A DNA stretch of 64,000 bases from contig LGRX02024601.1 in assembly GCA_001247695.2 (NCBI GenBank), positions 1-64,000 of the forward strand, read 5' to 3'. This DNA is from Cymbomonas tetramitiformis. Lineage: Eukaryota > Chlorophyta > Pyramimonadophyceae > Pyramimonadales > Pyramimonadaceae. The stretch's first letter is position 1, and each line of letters opens with the position of its first letter. Below are positions 10,401-22,056 of this stretch, piece by piece. The translations under genes were made by a program, and so were the position numbers. A model generated the notes under the pieces. It had not been told where the DNA came from. It saw only the letters and a list, made by a program, of their open reading frames with translations, and did not search any database.

Positions 10401-13400
10401 ATAGGCTTATTGTATAGCCTTCAGGGCAACTAGCATTTATGCTGCATTGGTCAGCTCAGTGGATTTGACCTATCTCGGTGTTGTACTCAGACCGTGGCCT
10501 GCATATTGCATTGAGTACTCTTGACACCTTTAATGATACAATCAGATGATATGTATGAAATATCAGAATGGTTGCCCTTTTCAATGATCATTGGTGGCAG
10601 AGGCTATAGTGCTTGCACCGTGTCAATATACAATTCTAGTCTGGATACATGCTAGACTGAATGTATACAATGTCTGGGTCTTCAAAATCAAGCTCATATG
10701 TATGTCATGGCTGATGTATGTGTCAACTTAATGGAGTTCTGTATGGTTTGACTGTATACAGTCAGGCTTACCAAAACAAAACAATGATGCAACTTACTTG
10801 TTTTATTATTTGTCTTTATTATTTATTTGGTTTTTAGTTGTATTTCTAGCTTACCTTCTTCCCCCCTCAAGGAAGTGTATTGCTAGGCGGTTGTCAAGCG
10901 CCGTTCAAATACAACAGAGGTCCGACCTCTATGTGATGACGTGGAAGCTTTCTATGAAGCTGGATAGCAGTTCTCGGGTTGCAGCCCATTGCACCAAAGG
11001 TACATTGCAGTTATTGGGATGCAGCCCGAATCCACGTCATCAGCGTGGGTCATATAATGCCCAAGCATGTGGTGTATATATATAACACTACCCTTCAGCG
11101 GCGAAGTGGTTTGCTATTACCATCATCGTATGCTGTGGGATATCAAATATATGATCAGAGAGCATGGATATATATATATATGTACCATGTTTGTCAATAT
11201 CGGAGAGACTATGTCTTCTTTAAAATCCTCATGACTATATGTATAATGGTTCTGATGGCAACACCTTCTCTCTGAGTGATTTATATATTAATTTCAGATG
11301 TAATGTCGTGGCATGAAATATGTCCACGTCATTGGCATGAGTCATGTTGTGTCCATGCATACACGATCTTAGCGCAAGTCACAATACAGTGCCCGAGCAT
11401 ACGCGATTTTAACGTAGGCCACATTGTGCCTCCATTTATTACATCTGAGAATATATGTTACCCATCATTGTGAGTATAGACAGCATTGTGCTGATTGCAA
11501 TGCTTTCTCTGGTGACTTTTATATCACAGATTATACCAATGTGGTGATCAGTCCAGTGCAATATTTTGTCACCGGAATGTACAGGGATTGTGAATGATTG
11601 CAATCCAGCCGGAGGAATAATCTCAACAGCTATTCTGTATTAATGAATGCATCGGAGTTATACTCATTTCGATGATTCGAAACCCATGTCATTTGTGATA
11701 ATGACAACTCATATGAATATATAGGGTTTTTATTAGAATGCTTTTATGTGATGTCAATATATTATGAACAATTCACTTGCATCTGAGGACAACGGAGTTA
11801 CGCTTAGAAGGTCTTAAATGGTGGTCTCCCAACAGTTATCAGCTGTTATTCTGGTGCCACATCATTCTGCCTTCTGCACTGGGACTATATCATCCAGTCT
11901 TACAACGATGCACTTGTCCTTCCCACTCTTATGTACGGCTATAGTGCCAAAGTGTATCAGGTGGGACATATACATACATATATATATTATATAACTATCA
12001 TCTTCTGATCCAGGAAATGCAATTAAGCATGGTATCAGGTTGTATGTTATGTATATAGTTCAGCATTTCAAACTTACTCGAGAATGTAAATGCTGAGCAA
12101 AAGTCAACTTATAGTTATTGGGATATAATTTCCCATCCGAGTTTACACTTTATTAGTGATGGTGGATTCAACGTTGTACAGATTTCAACGTTATTTGTGG
12201 ATGCAGTGATTTTATCAAAAGCAATCCATCAGAAATTACCAGATCGGAATATAAAATGGATATATGTGTAATCCTATCCACCTTCTTCCCCCCTTGAGGA
12301 AGTGTAAACTCATAGGCAGTCAGCTGCTTATATATTCCATAGCATATAGCTTATAGCTTATAGCTTACAGTTTTAGGGTTGTTGCCCAACAGTTCTTGGG
12401 TTGTTGCCCGTAGCATTATCATGTCTGTGCTGATTCAGCATGATATAACAATGCCAAAAAACGAAGTTTTTCGAAATAAATGTGGCATTTTAGGGCATGT
12501 ATGGTTACAGTGGCCCTATTACCCAATATAGTGAGTAGGGTGTTACATGATATCAGTAACCCTAATACATGTAAAAAAATAAGCAGTATAATGTTTTTGC
12601 AAAGATTTTTAAGCAAAACTGCATTTAATATTTACATGAACGTAAGGTGGTTTTCAGGAGGTACGTTACACCCCCTGTCACACACATTTAATTTTAGGGT
12701 TGTTACAGGGCGTTACACATGCTGCATAAATCAGGGATTGTTATTTGATATATAAAGATTCATTTCAGCAAAAAAAATCAATCCGAATTTTTCAAAATGT
12801 GTTTCACGCACAGCATTTTGAGAGATTTATCGATACATCGAATGGTGCACCCCTATATATTCAACACCTAATATCTAGGGTGTTACACGAGATATGACAT
12901 GTGTCATTATGATTTCCTGATACCTTAATAGGTATAAAATCATAATTTCATATAAAATGGGCACACATTTTTCGTTTTGAAATCATGCGTGGAGCATTTT
13001 CACCTATTTTATAGCTTTTTCAGTCGTATATATATATATATCATATCTCAGTGTGTGTGTGAGTTGCAAGCTAAACAAATGCTGCAACATTCTTCACGTT
13101 TGCACATGATAATTTTCATGGCACAATAGTGAATATATCAAAAATTCAACATGTATGGTGAACATGAAATATGGGTTTTTCTGATTGAAACCCATGGAGG
13201 CAATTGCACTCTCTGGTGATATAAAGATAAATCAACTGCAAATGGATTCACAGTTGTGTCAGATCCTGAGATATATTTGAATGTACACAACGAGTATATC
13301 AAGTGATATCTCTGTGTTCAAATACATCTGGACACTGCTAGATATAATCTGAGCAGTATTTACACAACACCATGTTTGTGTGTGTATGTCCAAAACCTTT

Positions 13401-14662
13401 GTCAGTTCATTTATGGTTGCTGATCTGAGTTGGTACATGCATGTGAGTGATCAGTTCTGCATCAACTGTCATAATGCAATGTAGATTTTGATGTTGTTCC
13501 AGCGATAGTAAATATGGCATGGGCAGTGCTCAGCAGTTACCAGCTGCATATTGAGCACTGATACTGCCTTCGGGTCTGGAGATATTCTCCATCCAGCCCT
13601 TCAGCATGTTGTTTGATCCTGTCCCATATCTATCGCCATCACTTGACATCCAGCTCGCACATGTGTTAGCTGGATGGTACTATGTATTATGTGTTAATAT
13701 GATATTTGACCACTACACTTTCAAGTCAGTGTGTTATCAACTTACATAGTAGTGTCAGTGACTTAATTATTACACTTGTGAATTAGTGCAATGTCATTAT
13801 ACTTGTGTGGGATTTATGCTACTACACACACTTGTATATAGGTAATTGCTGATTCATTACACTATACCAAGTTGATCTATCACATAAGATGATCTGTATA
13901 CCACTAACAGCATGTATCTAACATGATGTATATCAACTCGGTTAGTGACTGTAATCCTGCATATCTCATCGGCAGTGATGAGTTGCTTGGGTATATTTCA
14001 CACATGGTTCCGGTGAATATTCCTTTCAGTGATCCACAGTAGAACAATATGTTGTCCGAGGAGTATCTCGACTCCACCGAATCACATTGAGCTAATTACT
14101 GTGTTAAGACTACTGAACAGGCACCTTACACCATATGGGTTCGAATATAATTAACATGCACAGCAGGTATGTTTTTGTGCATGTCTGATGCATTGTGATA
14201 TGATGCCATATATTCCAGTTGCTACCGTGATTAAACTGGTTTATACATAACATCTGCTAACATGATGCATGCACTACTCACAATATTGCAGTCACTCAGT
14301 ATAGAACGTGCATATACTCAGATGCTGCATGTTAATGTGTGTTGCATGTTAGTGTGTGCTACATGTACTGCGAGTTCAGATAAACATCTCTTGCACACTA
14401 TATTGCAGATGAGCATGAAATGCCGACAATTTGAATATTTCTGCAGTCATCAATATATGGTGTGAAATGCTGAAGTATAATAATCAGATGTTCATCATGC
14501 ATCCATTCAAAATATGCCTGCGAGTATACAGTTGTTTTGCAGAGTATTTTGACACGAGTGTATATTGTACAGTGTGTCGATCACAGCATCATCTTGACAT
14601 TGTCATCGTCATCAATTGAAATCATTCATATCGCGCTGCAAGTAACTTATACATTAGGGCAC

Positions 14663-14770
14663 GCTGATGATTGCGAACGGTGCGACGCGCTGATGATTGC
14701 AAACAGTGCAACGCGCTGATGGTTGCGAACAGTGTGACGCGCTGATGATTGCGAACAGTGTGACGCTGAC
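14663..14770. repeat. 26-bp tandem repeat, four copies
   Basis: Units beginning GCTGATGATTGCGAAC start at 14663, 14689, 14715 and 14741, an exact 26-bp period, with a partial fifth at about 14765. Units differ by one to three bases. Confidence 0.88.
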
Positions 14771-14967
14771 ATGCATGCTGTAAGCTGCGATCCATTTCTG
14801 CGAAAATATACGATCATCGCACATGCTGTCAAATGAGAATTAATCCATCGCGCATCACATGTATGCATACAGCGCCGATGACATTCTGAGCGGATAATTA
14901 TTCCGCCGATGATTGCGCTTTCGCGTCGCTTCTGCGAACATATGTAAACCTGCGAATCATGTATGCG

Positions 14968-15045
14968 AGTTCATCATTATTGCTGCGCGCATATGTGCCA
15001 TTTGCAAGTTCATCATTATTGCTGCGCGCATATGTGCCATTTGCA
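14968..15045. repeat. 39-bp tandem duplication
   Basis: AGTTCATCATTATTGCTGCG with the following GCGCATATGTGCCATTTGC is present at 14968 and again at 15007, an exact 39-bp direct duplication lying just left of the right-hand 758-bp repeat. Confidence 0.88.
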
Positions 15046-15287
15046 CACCTTCGCGCGCTGTTATCTCTGACGGTGTATATGTGAACAATTGTGATTCTGA
15101 CGATGTCTCCTCGCGCACTCTCTTCGCTTTTGCAGCGGTATGTGCAGTATATCAAATATTCGTATTTATCCGACTGCGTCGCCAAATATGCTTTGCGCTC
15201 CGCAACCTGTAAACACAAAATTATCGATATCTACGCGCTGCACTCACACTAGAGTTCTCGTTCTCGCCTTGACGACAGAATACCACT

Positions 15288-16045
15288 GATAAGGACTGAG
15301 CTATGCGAGTCCTGTTATAATATTCAATATTATCAATAATCACTGTGCAGTTGAACAGCATACACAAGTGAACAATATAGCGGGATGTGAGTGCAGTCTC
15401 TGAGTAATCAGCTCTGAAGCACAACGCTTCCTCACTTAAGTACCTACGTCTCCCATCATCTTAGATGGTACCGCCATTGGGTTGTGAACCCGAGACGTAG
15501 GTTGAACGACCAGCATGGTAATGACGACTAGTTCGTTCATGCTGCGCATATGTGTTCCGCACATGCTAGAAAGCGAAAGATGGTTCTTGAAGAATCGACA
15601 AGATGTATCTTTGCTTTGTCATCTTCGAGTGCGGAGTACGAACTCTTGATGACAATGTCATTCAAGTATTTCCTTGAATAATTACAGATGATGTGACATA
15701 TCATCTGGCGACCTGTACCGTCATCGTCGACTGTAATGACGACTGTCATAATGATGTATGACGCGACTCGACGTGTACAGTCGTGATCGATCGTACTGTC
15801 GACTGTCATATTAATATATGACACGACATGACATGACATGATATGACATGTCTGACAGGTATGACACGTATGACATGTATGACACATATGTCATCGGTCA
15901 TGACCCTGACAGATCCCCCCTCTTAAGAGAGTTGTGACCTCACAACGGGCATACCTTTTGTATATGTCTTTGATGTCTTTGTTGTTGTCGCTTCTTGCTG
16001 GTACCAGTCTTCTTACACCGATTTGAGGCGTCCCTCATGGTGTTT
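15288..16045. repeat. 758-bp direct repeat, right copy (LTR-like)
   Basis: Near-identical to 5727-6484 in the same orientation, offset 9561 bp at the left edge and at the right edge, with small compensating indels between (GCTCTG against GCTGCTG near 15412). It keeps the cloverleaf-like palindrome, the TGTCAT-rich stretch and the CCCCTCTTAAGAGAG block. The few differences imply that the two copies separated recently or have been homogenised. Confidence 0.9.
15443..15501. other. Cloverleaf-like palindrome, copy 2
   Basis: Same 59-base structure as at 5883-5941, with the 10-bp outer stem and both internal hairpins unchanged, although neighbouring bases differ between the two repeats (for example the AGCATTGTGG against AGCATGGTAA region just to its right). 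Confidence 0.6.
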
Positions 16046-16248
16046 GGAAAGACGACATGGAAAGACTAATGGAATAATTATAAGGTTCCCTTACGGCACT
16101 AGACGAAACGTCTGTCATTACTCATCCAGCTGTACTTTTTTTTCATCAAATATCGCTAAGGAGGCATCTCCGAAATCAGTTGAGATTTAAGAGCTGCCCT
16201 GTTCGCTATATTGTGTAATCAAAATCATCTGACATCTCAAAAAAACAG

Positions 16249-16327
16249 TTTTCTAATCGGCTGCGGCTACATAGCCCAGCTCGCATGACACATATGACAC
16301 ATATGTGAATGGAAACCCGGCCGGTGC
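16249..16327 (-). mobile_element. Inverted fragment of the DIRS-like element 3' region
   Basis: The reverse complement of 16249-16327 matches 5175-5253 almost perfectly: the GGCCGGGTTTCCATTCACAT phrase, the doubled ATATGTGTCAT words, GAGCTGGGCTATGTAGCCGC and the start of the first hairpin. Homology stops at both ends, so this is a short remnant of the same family, opposite in orientation to the copy at 3378-5556. Confidence 0.85.
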
Positions 16328-18649
16328 ACTGCGTGTGGAATTACAAAAAATAATAATACGAAAAATCCATAAGTGCCACAAACCAAGGACTCCCGTCAGA
16401 CAGGAATCAGGGTCCCACGACCCGACTGCCGACCCCAGCCTCCTGCATGCGGGCACATGCCCCTCGTGCCAAAGGACTGAGGCCCGCAAATACTATCATT
16501 ACCCTAAAGAGTACAGACTATGGACCTAAAATGCTAAGCTAGGGCTGAAACCCTCAAAAAGCATAATTACCCGCTCCAGCACAGAGTCAGGCACGAGGTA
16601 TGCCCGTTGTACAATTCCTTGAGTCCGCCCCAACACCAGTTCAGCTTGTGGGTAGCGGGAATCATGAACCCCTTGCGAGCGATTTTCTTGTTGTTATGCG
16701 TCGATTGGCACGGTTTCCCTACAACCGGAGCTTCCAACCTTGCACGCCGGCTATCTCAATCTGGGCAAGGAGATATGTCAGATTCCTGTACTGTATCCAG
16801 GTATGCTGGCCTCGTTCTCAAGAGAAACTGAGTATCCCTTCGATGACAGTTTCCGGAAGGGCGTGTTCACACGCCAAATCTTCATTACTGAAAAGTCGCA
16901 CAATTGAACTGTGCTCACCTTCCTGGCATCAGTCGAAGACAGCTGACACGCCATCTGTATATATTGCCCTCGCAGCCGCTCGGAGGTAACTCTCACTTGC
17001 GAACACGTGGGGGTGGTACAGCTTAGAATCTTACGAGTTTTCTTGTATGATAAGTGAAGAGCACAACATGACTCTGCACTACACCTTCACTTCTGCAGAG
17101 TCGATCAAACTCGGCATCCAAGTGTTCTCCGCTGGGTATGCCCCATCCAGGTCCCATAGGCACTGCATGGATTTTCAAAGCGTGACTTTGAATACGCATG
17201 TCGCATATGATAGATCGTATCAGAAGCTTGCGGGAGCCGACTTTCGCCGTGCAATCGGTTCATGCGCCGATTTCGTTTCGCGCACGTCGTGCATTTGATT
17301 GCGTGCGAGTGGTTGTGTGGACTGGTCTTTTCGGCAGTTACGTCGCCCTTGGGTGGACTGAGACCGCGGATGAAATGATCGGTTCTGAAGCCGTAATCGG
17401 ATGGATAGACGGCGAAAGCGTCGTCTCTGTCAACACTTACCTGCTGACGTCGAAGTCGAGTTCAGGTAGGGACCCTCAGCGCGCGACGGAGCTGGTTGCG
17501 CGATGGTGCTGTGTTTCTGGCTCTTCCTTTGTGTGGCGGCCAATAGTGTTGTGCTCCCATTCTGGCGGCAGGATAAGTTTTGCATGGGGCGTGTGGAAGT
17601 TCGCGAAGTGGTTGCAAGCGTCAAGTGAGCGTGGGGAGACACGGTGATGGGGGAATGCACTCAGGTATCGAAGAAGGTGGATTCGAGATCACTGATGCGA
17701 GCGCTTCCAGGACAGGCAACGCTTTGCTGGTTGAGTGGACAAGGCCCCTTACCGTCGACGACAATCTCGAGGGTTCTCAAAACATGCTCTGGTCACTGAG
17801 CTCCGACGCGAGCAAGTCTTATCATGATATCGGAAGAGGTGAGCTTTGCGGTGTAGCTCTTGTGTTTCTCTTGTGACGAATATGCGAAGTTCGTAGCCTG
17901 GCTGTGTGTGCCGCACGGGTTCCTGTCAAATGTGTTAGGTTGCGGCGGCAAGTAAATTGTTACTGGGTTGCGCTGGCAAGTAGGTTGTTATGGAATTGTT
18001 CTTGAAGATGAAGAAGTTTCGGTAGTCTTGTGAGGGGTGTTTATCACTGAGCACTAGGAACTTGGCCCTGAGTAAGGAAGTGGGTCGCCGAGCGGCTTTA
18101 AACTTAGACCGCTCCGCTCCAGCGCGAACCCGAGCGGCCTTAAATTTAAACCGCTCCGCTCGAAGCTTAACGGTGTTTGGCTTTAACGGGTCGAGCTCTG
18201 CTCCGACTTTAGCGGCGTATCGAGTATCAAACTTAGTCTCGTTCTCAAGCAGTCGTGTTGGCTTTGCGAGATCAGAATATCTTGCACCATGTGACTGTTG
18301 CCAGAGTGAAGTGGGGTGGGGAAGCCGCTCGTTGATGAAGGCTGCCTCTGGCTTATGATGCTGCAGATTCATTTGATATCACGTTCAATGCCTCCTCGTC
18401 TGTACAGCAGTCTCCATCAACGCCACCATCGACCCCTTCGCCAAACCCTTTACAATCTGGTAAAACCTGCTATAAGCCTTGACAAGCGGCAATGCACATG
18501 GGAGGAGGGAGGGCAGTGTTATGTCTGTCAGCCGCGAGCCATTCAGCCGAATGCCCTTAAATATGGAGATCGGAAATCGATAATTCAAGGATTCTCCTGG
18601 TGGGACCTTTTTCTAGTAACACAATTCTCGTTTGTCACGGCAAACTGCC
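16328..18649. other. Gene-poor sequence
   Basis: Several frames of 80-150 codons overlap on both strands but none shows a recognisable domain, consistent codon use or matching splice sites. Around 18087-18170 two 42-bp units contain GAGCGG...CCGCTC, so each is itself palindromic; the minus-strand frame across it (17935-18372) shows a corresponding FKFKAAR-type peptide repeat and is probably fortuitous. I can support no gene here. Confidence 0.45.
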
Positions 18650-19615
18650 CTTTCCAGTGAGCGGGAGGGGCACTGTCCGAGCCCTTACCTGCAGCGTTGC
18701 AAAGAGCTTGAGCGGGGGGCGGGGCAGTGTCCGAGCTGTTGCCTGCAGCGTTGCAAAGAGCTTGAGCGTGGGGGCAGTGTCCGAGCCCTTACCTGCAGCG
18801 TTGCAAAGAGCTTGAGCGGAGGGCGGGGCAGTGTCCGAGGCTTTGCCTGCAGCGTTACAACGTGCTTGAGGGAGGGGGTGTCCGAGCCTTTGCTGGCGTT
18901 GCAAGAGCTTGTGAGGCGGGGCGGGGCAGTGTCCGAGCCTTTGCCTGCAGCGTTGCAACGTGCTTGAGGGAGGGCAGTGTCAGGCTGCTTGCCTGCAGCG
19001 TTGCAAAGAGCTTGAGCGGGGCGGGGCAGTGTCCGAGCTGTTGCCTGCAGCGTTGCAAAGAGCTTGAGGGGAGGGGGGCAGTGTCCGAGCTGTTGCAGCG
19101 TTGCAAAGAGCTTGAGCGGGCGGGGCAGTGTCGAGCCTTTGCCTGCAGCGTTGTAAATAGCCTGAGGCGGGGCGAGGGCAATGGTATCCGAGCCTTGCCT
19201 GCAGCGTTGCAAGAGCTTAAGCGTGGGGCAGTGTCCGAGGCCTTTGTAGCCTTTTACCTGCAGCGTTACCCAGCGTGCTTGAGGGCGGTGTCCGGGCCCT
19301 TACCTTCAGCGTTGCAAGAGAGAGAGCTGAGCGGGGGGCGGGGCACTGTCTAAGCTTTGACCTGCAGCGTTGCAAGGAAACTGAGCGCCACAGGGCAGTG
19401 TCCGAGCCTTTAGCCCTTTACCTGCAGCGTTGCAACGTGCTTGAGGGGGGGCAGTGTCCGGGCCCTTACCTTCAGCGTTGCAAAGAGCTTGAGCGGGGGG
19501 CGGGGCAATGTCTAAGCTTTGACCTGCAGCGTTGCAAAGAGCTTGAGCGCCAGGGGCAGTGTCCGAGCCTTTAGCCCTTTACCGGCAGCGTTGCAACTTG
19601 CTTGAGGGGGGGGGC
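18650..19615. repeat. ~50-55-bp minisatellite, about 18 units
   Basis: Units contain GGGGCAGTGTCCGAGC, a variable T/C-rich spacer, CTGCAGCGTTGCAAAGAGC and TTGAGCGG followed by G-runs. Spacing varies between about 40 and 60 bp (cores at 18688, 18742, 18792, 18846 and so on). Units in the right half include a TCTAAGCTTTGACCTGCAGC type alternating with a GAGCCTTTAGCCCTTTACC type, suggesting a two- to three-unit higher-order repeat. Frames in both directions are open through it only because of its composition. Confidence 0.92.
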
Positions 19616-21958
19616 AGTGTCCGCTCCGCCGGCGTAAACCCGCCGTGCGACGGACCGACGTTCAGCATCTCCGCCGCGCTCGGTAACTTGGCCGCTGCAA
19701 AAAAAGCGAAAACACCAATCCACTGTTGGCGCTGCCCCGTCGCACTTCCTTCCGCTCCATAGCCCGTCGACATAATCCGCGCCATCGTCTCCCCCGTACT
19801 TCCAGAATAATTTAGAAACAAATTTCTCAATTATTTACATGAAGCAGCGCCCACCGGGGCTCCGCCTCATCTGCCGGCGATGCCCACGTGGAGCATGATG
19901 TGAGCCTGCGGGCGCCCCTCAGCGCACGCCGCCGCGGCTCCGCGCTCGCCTCGTCGGCAAAAGCCCACCGCTTTTTGAACCAGCACTGCGCCTATAAACG
20001 GACGGTTCTGGCCATTAGGGTGCTGCCACTGTGGCCTCGCACCCCGTCTTCTGTAGCTCGCGCCGTGTCAGGCCTATATTGCCCAGGGCCAGCCACCTGC
20101 ACAGCACGACCCACCCGTAGGCCAGTGAGCCCAGCCCCTGGCAGCATGGATCGCGCCGTTGACTGTAAGAGCCGCACGCTCTGAAGCCAATCGGGTCCTC
20201 GTTTTGAGAAGACCCCACCAGGCCGCGTGGTATAGGAGCCCTCCCTGCCTGCTGCAGCCGCCCGTTGCCCTGACGCTGTTCCCGGAGACCTAGTACGCCC
20301 GTACGCGGCTCCTGCTGTGTGCGCGCCTCGCTTGGATGCCCACTGTGCGCGCCTCGCTTGGATGCCCACTGTGCGCGAGGTGAGCAGCCACGACCGCCAA
20401 ACTTGCGGATTTAGCTCAGATTCTTCGAGGAGAAGTAGCCCCGCGTCGCCACTGCCTAATAGCCGCTTACTGTATGCAGCCCGACCCTTTAACCCTCCTG
20501 CGGGACGGCTTGGGCCGTCTTGTGGGCGGGCCCCCAGCTCGAGGTGGGCGGGGCGCGGCTGCTGCATGGCCCTTGGCCGAGAACTCCTCGCCTCGCGCTT
20601 GGGGTCAACGCCTCAGCCCCGCGCAAGGGTTGCCGGAGTCGGCGATGAGCTTGGCCGTCGGACCCGGCACCTCCATCCAGATCTGCAGATCATCCAACGG
20701 TTCCAACGACGCTTTGCCGGCAGCCACAGCCATCCCTTTACGTTGCCCCATGCCCGTCCCATCGGTTGCGCCTCGGCGCCGAGCCTCTCTTCTGAGGGAG
20801 CGCCGCGCATAGTTGACGCGGGTGAAGCCGTCGTGGAGCCACCGCGAGATGCGCCAGGTGACGACGGCGGCGGCTGAAGGCTGCGCGCTTCTGAGCTGTG
20901 AGGCACTGCCTCCCGTCTTGACGCCTCGCCGGCTAGCCTTGCCGGCTAGCCCCGGTTCCCGGTGGTGCGCTTGCCTCAGGCGCGACTCGGCCACGTGGAA
21001 CGCCCCACCTTGGGAGCCACTTCGAACCCCGGAACTCGCTTCCACTGTCGATTGGCTTGGCTTCGGCTCAGACGGAGTTGCTCAACACTGACGCCGCCTC
21101 GTCGCACAGACGCAAGGGGGCCTCGAGGCTGGAAGCCAGCAGCGAGCACTGGGTCCTGCGAGGGGGCCCCGGGGCTCCAAGCTTGTGCACGGGGTGCCCA
21201 CGACGGCCGCCCTTGCGCCATACCGCCCATGGCCCTCTAATGCGTCACCCACCGCACACCTCCTGCGCCGTGCAGTGTTTGGACCGTGCCTCCGGCGAGT
21301 GAAGACGGTCCACCTTGACGGCCTTCGCTAGGATTCGGGAGACGTTCCGTCCAATCGGGCGAGGTCCGCAACGGAATGACCGCTCGCAACATCGAACTGG
21401 AAGCTGGGGTCTATGCCCACGCGGCGGTAGCTGTGCTTTCAGTTGGAAGAAGATGGTCCTCCCTCGGGCTTGGCTAGTTAGGGCCGTTACAGCTGCTTCC
21501 GGGCCTTCCCCCCGTGCCTTGACTTCCGAAGCGGCTGTCCAGCCACCGTCCAGGCGCCACGTGGGTGTCCCAGGCTTCTCCTACACTCGAAGCGTGCGTG
21601 AGGTCTTGAACCGTCAGTGCGCTCTTGCACTATCAGTGCGCTCTTGCACCGTCAGTGCGCATCCTGGAGCCTCCAAAGGTTCGACGCTCGGTCCGTGGCG
21701 TTGAGCTTCTGGAGCAGCATGCGTGGCGGTGCACCTTCGCGCTCATCGATGCGCGATGCGTGCGAGTGTCCTCCATGCTTCGCAGCCTGAAGTTACAATC
21801 CGCAAATCTGCAAGCACGTTTTCGGCGTCACGGTGCCAGTGCGGGCAACAGGTCTTAGAGGCCGCCGTATGGTGAATTATTAAGGGAGCGCAGAGCGAGT
21901 TGTGAAAGGGTGTGCTCCGCTGGCACTGACGACACGTGGAGGGCGTCCGGGCTGCAGA
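19616..21958. other. GC-rich region upstream of the giant gene
   Basis: No frame is convincing, though 20317-20877 (plus) and 19992-20567 (minus) are open for about 190 codons in GC-rich sequence. A minus-strand frame at 19579-19830 encodes a non-repetitive peptide from an ATG near 19788 with the phrase ARIMSTGYGAEG; it could be a small exon but has no support. A 26-bp duplication lies at 20318-20369 with a third partial unit, and 20-bp units (CAGTGCGCTCTTGCAC) at 21614-21660. The promoter and signal-peptide exon of the downstream gene should lie here or further left, but I could not identify them. Confidence 0.4.
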
Positions 21959-22056
21959 CCCAAGCCCACCACTCTCATCTCCTCCACCACCTTCTCCTCC
22001 GCCGCCGAGTCTTTCACCCCCACCTTCTCCTCCGCCGCCGAGTCCTCCACCCCCAG
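21959..22056 (+). CDS. Giant gene, Ser-Pro exon A
   Basis: Encodes a Pro/Ser-rich stretch (PSPPPPSLSPPPSPPPPSPP) and ends in CCACCCCCAG before GTACTTCATG, a donor repeated exactly at 22521. The acceptor is tentatively the GCTGCAG at 21952-21958, which keeps phase 1, but it lacks a good pyrimidine tract, so the exon may start elsewhere. No signal peptide is encoded here. Confidence 0.45.

Larger units (their letters stand above)
6485..15287. other. AT-rich, gene-poor island between long direct repeats
   Basis: About 8.8 kb with clearly lower GC than the flanks and no frame above about 100 codons that resembles a known protein on either strand. Short repeated words recur: a CTTCcccCCCT...GGAAG pyrimidine block near 6848, 8646, 10856 and 12289; a GGGTACATGTTTCCAC phrase at about 6810 and 7528; GCAGTTCTTGGGATGCAGCC repeats at 7.4, 11.0 and (changed) 12.4 kb; and GGGTGTTACA words near 12.54 and 12.88 kb. 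TA and TG microsatellites lie at 13026-13062. Together with the flanking repeats this could be the internal region of a non-autonomous LTR element or layered decayed transposons. Confidence 0.55.

Noticed and set aside
6485..15287. A viral or organellar insertion explaining the AT-rich island
   Set aside because: No organellar gene, capsid, polymerase or other viral frame could be recognised on either strand.
17935..18372. Minus-strand 145-codon frame with FKFKAAR repeats as a basic protein
   Set aside because: The peptide repeat follows from two 42-bp palindromic DNA units, and no splice sites or domain support it.
20317..20877. 186-codon plus-strand frame as a gene upstream of the giant gene
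   Set aside because: GC-rich sequence with equally long frames on the opposite strand, a tandem repeat at its start and no recognisable domain.
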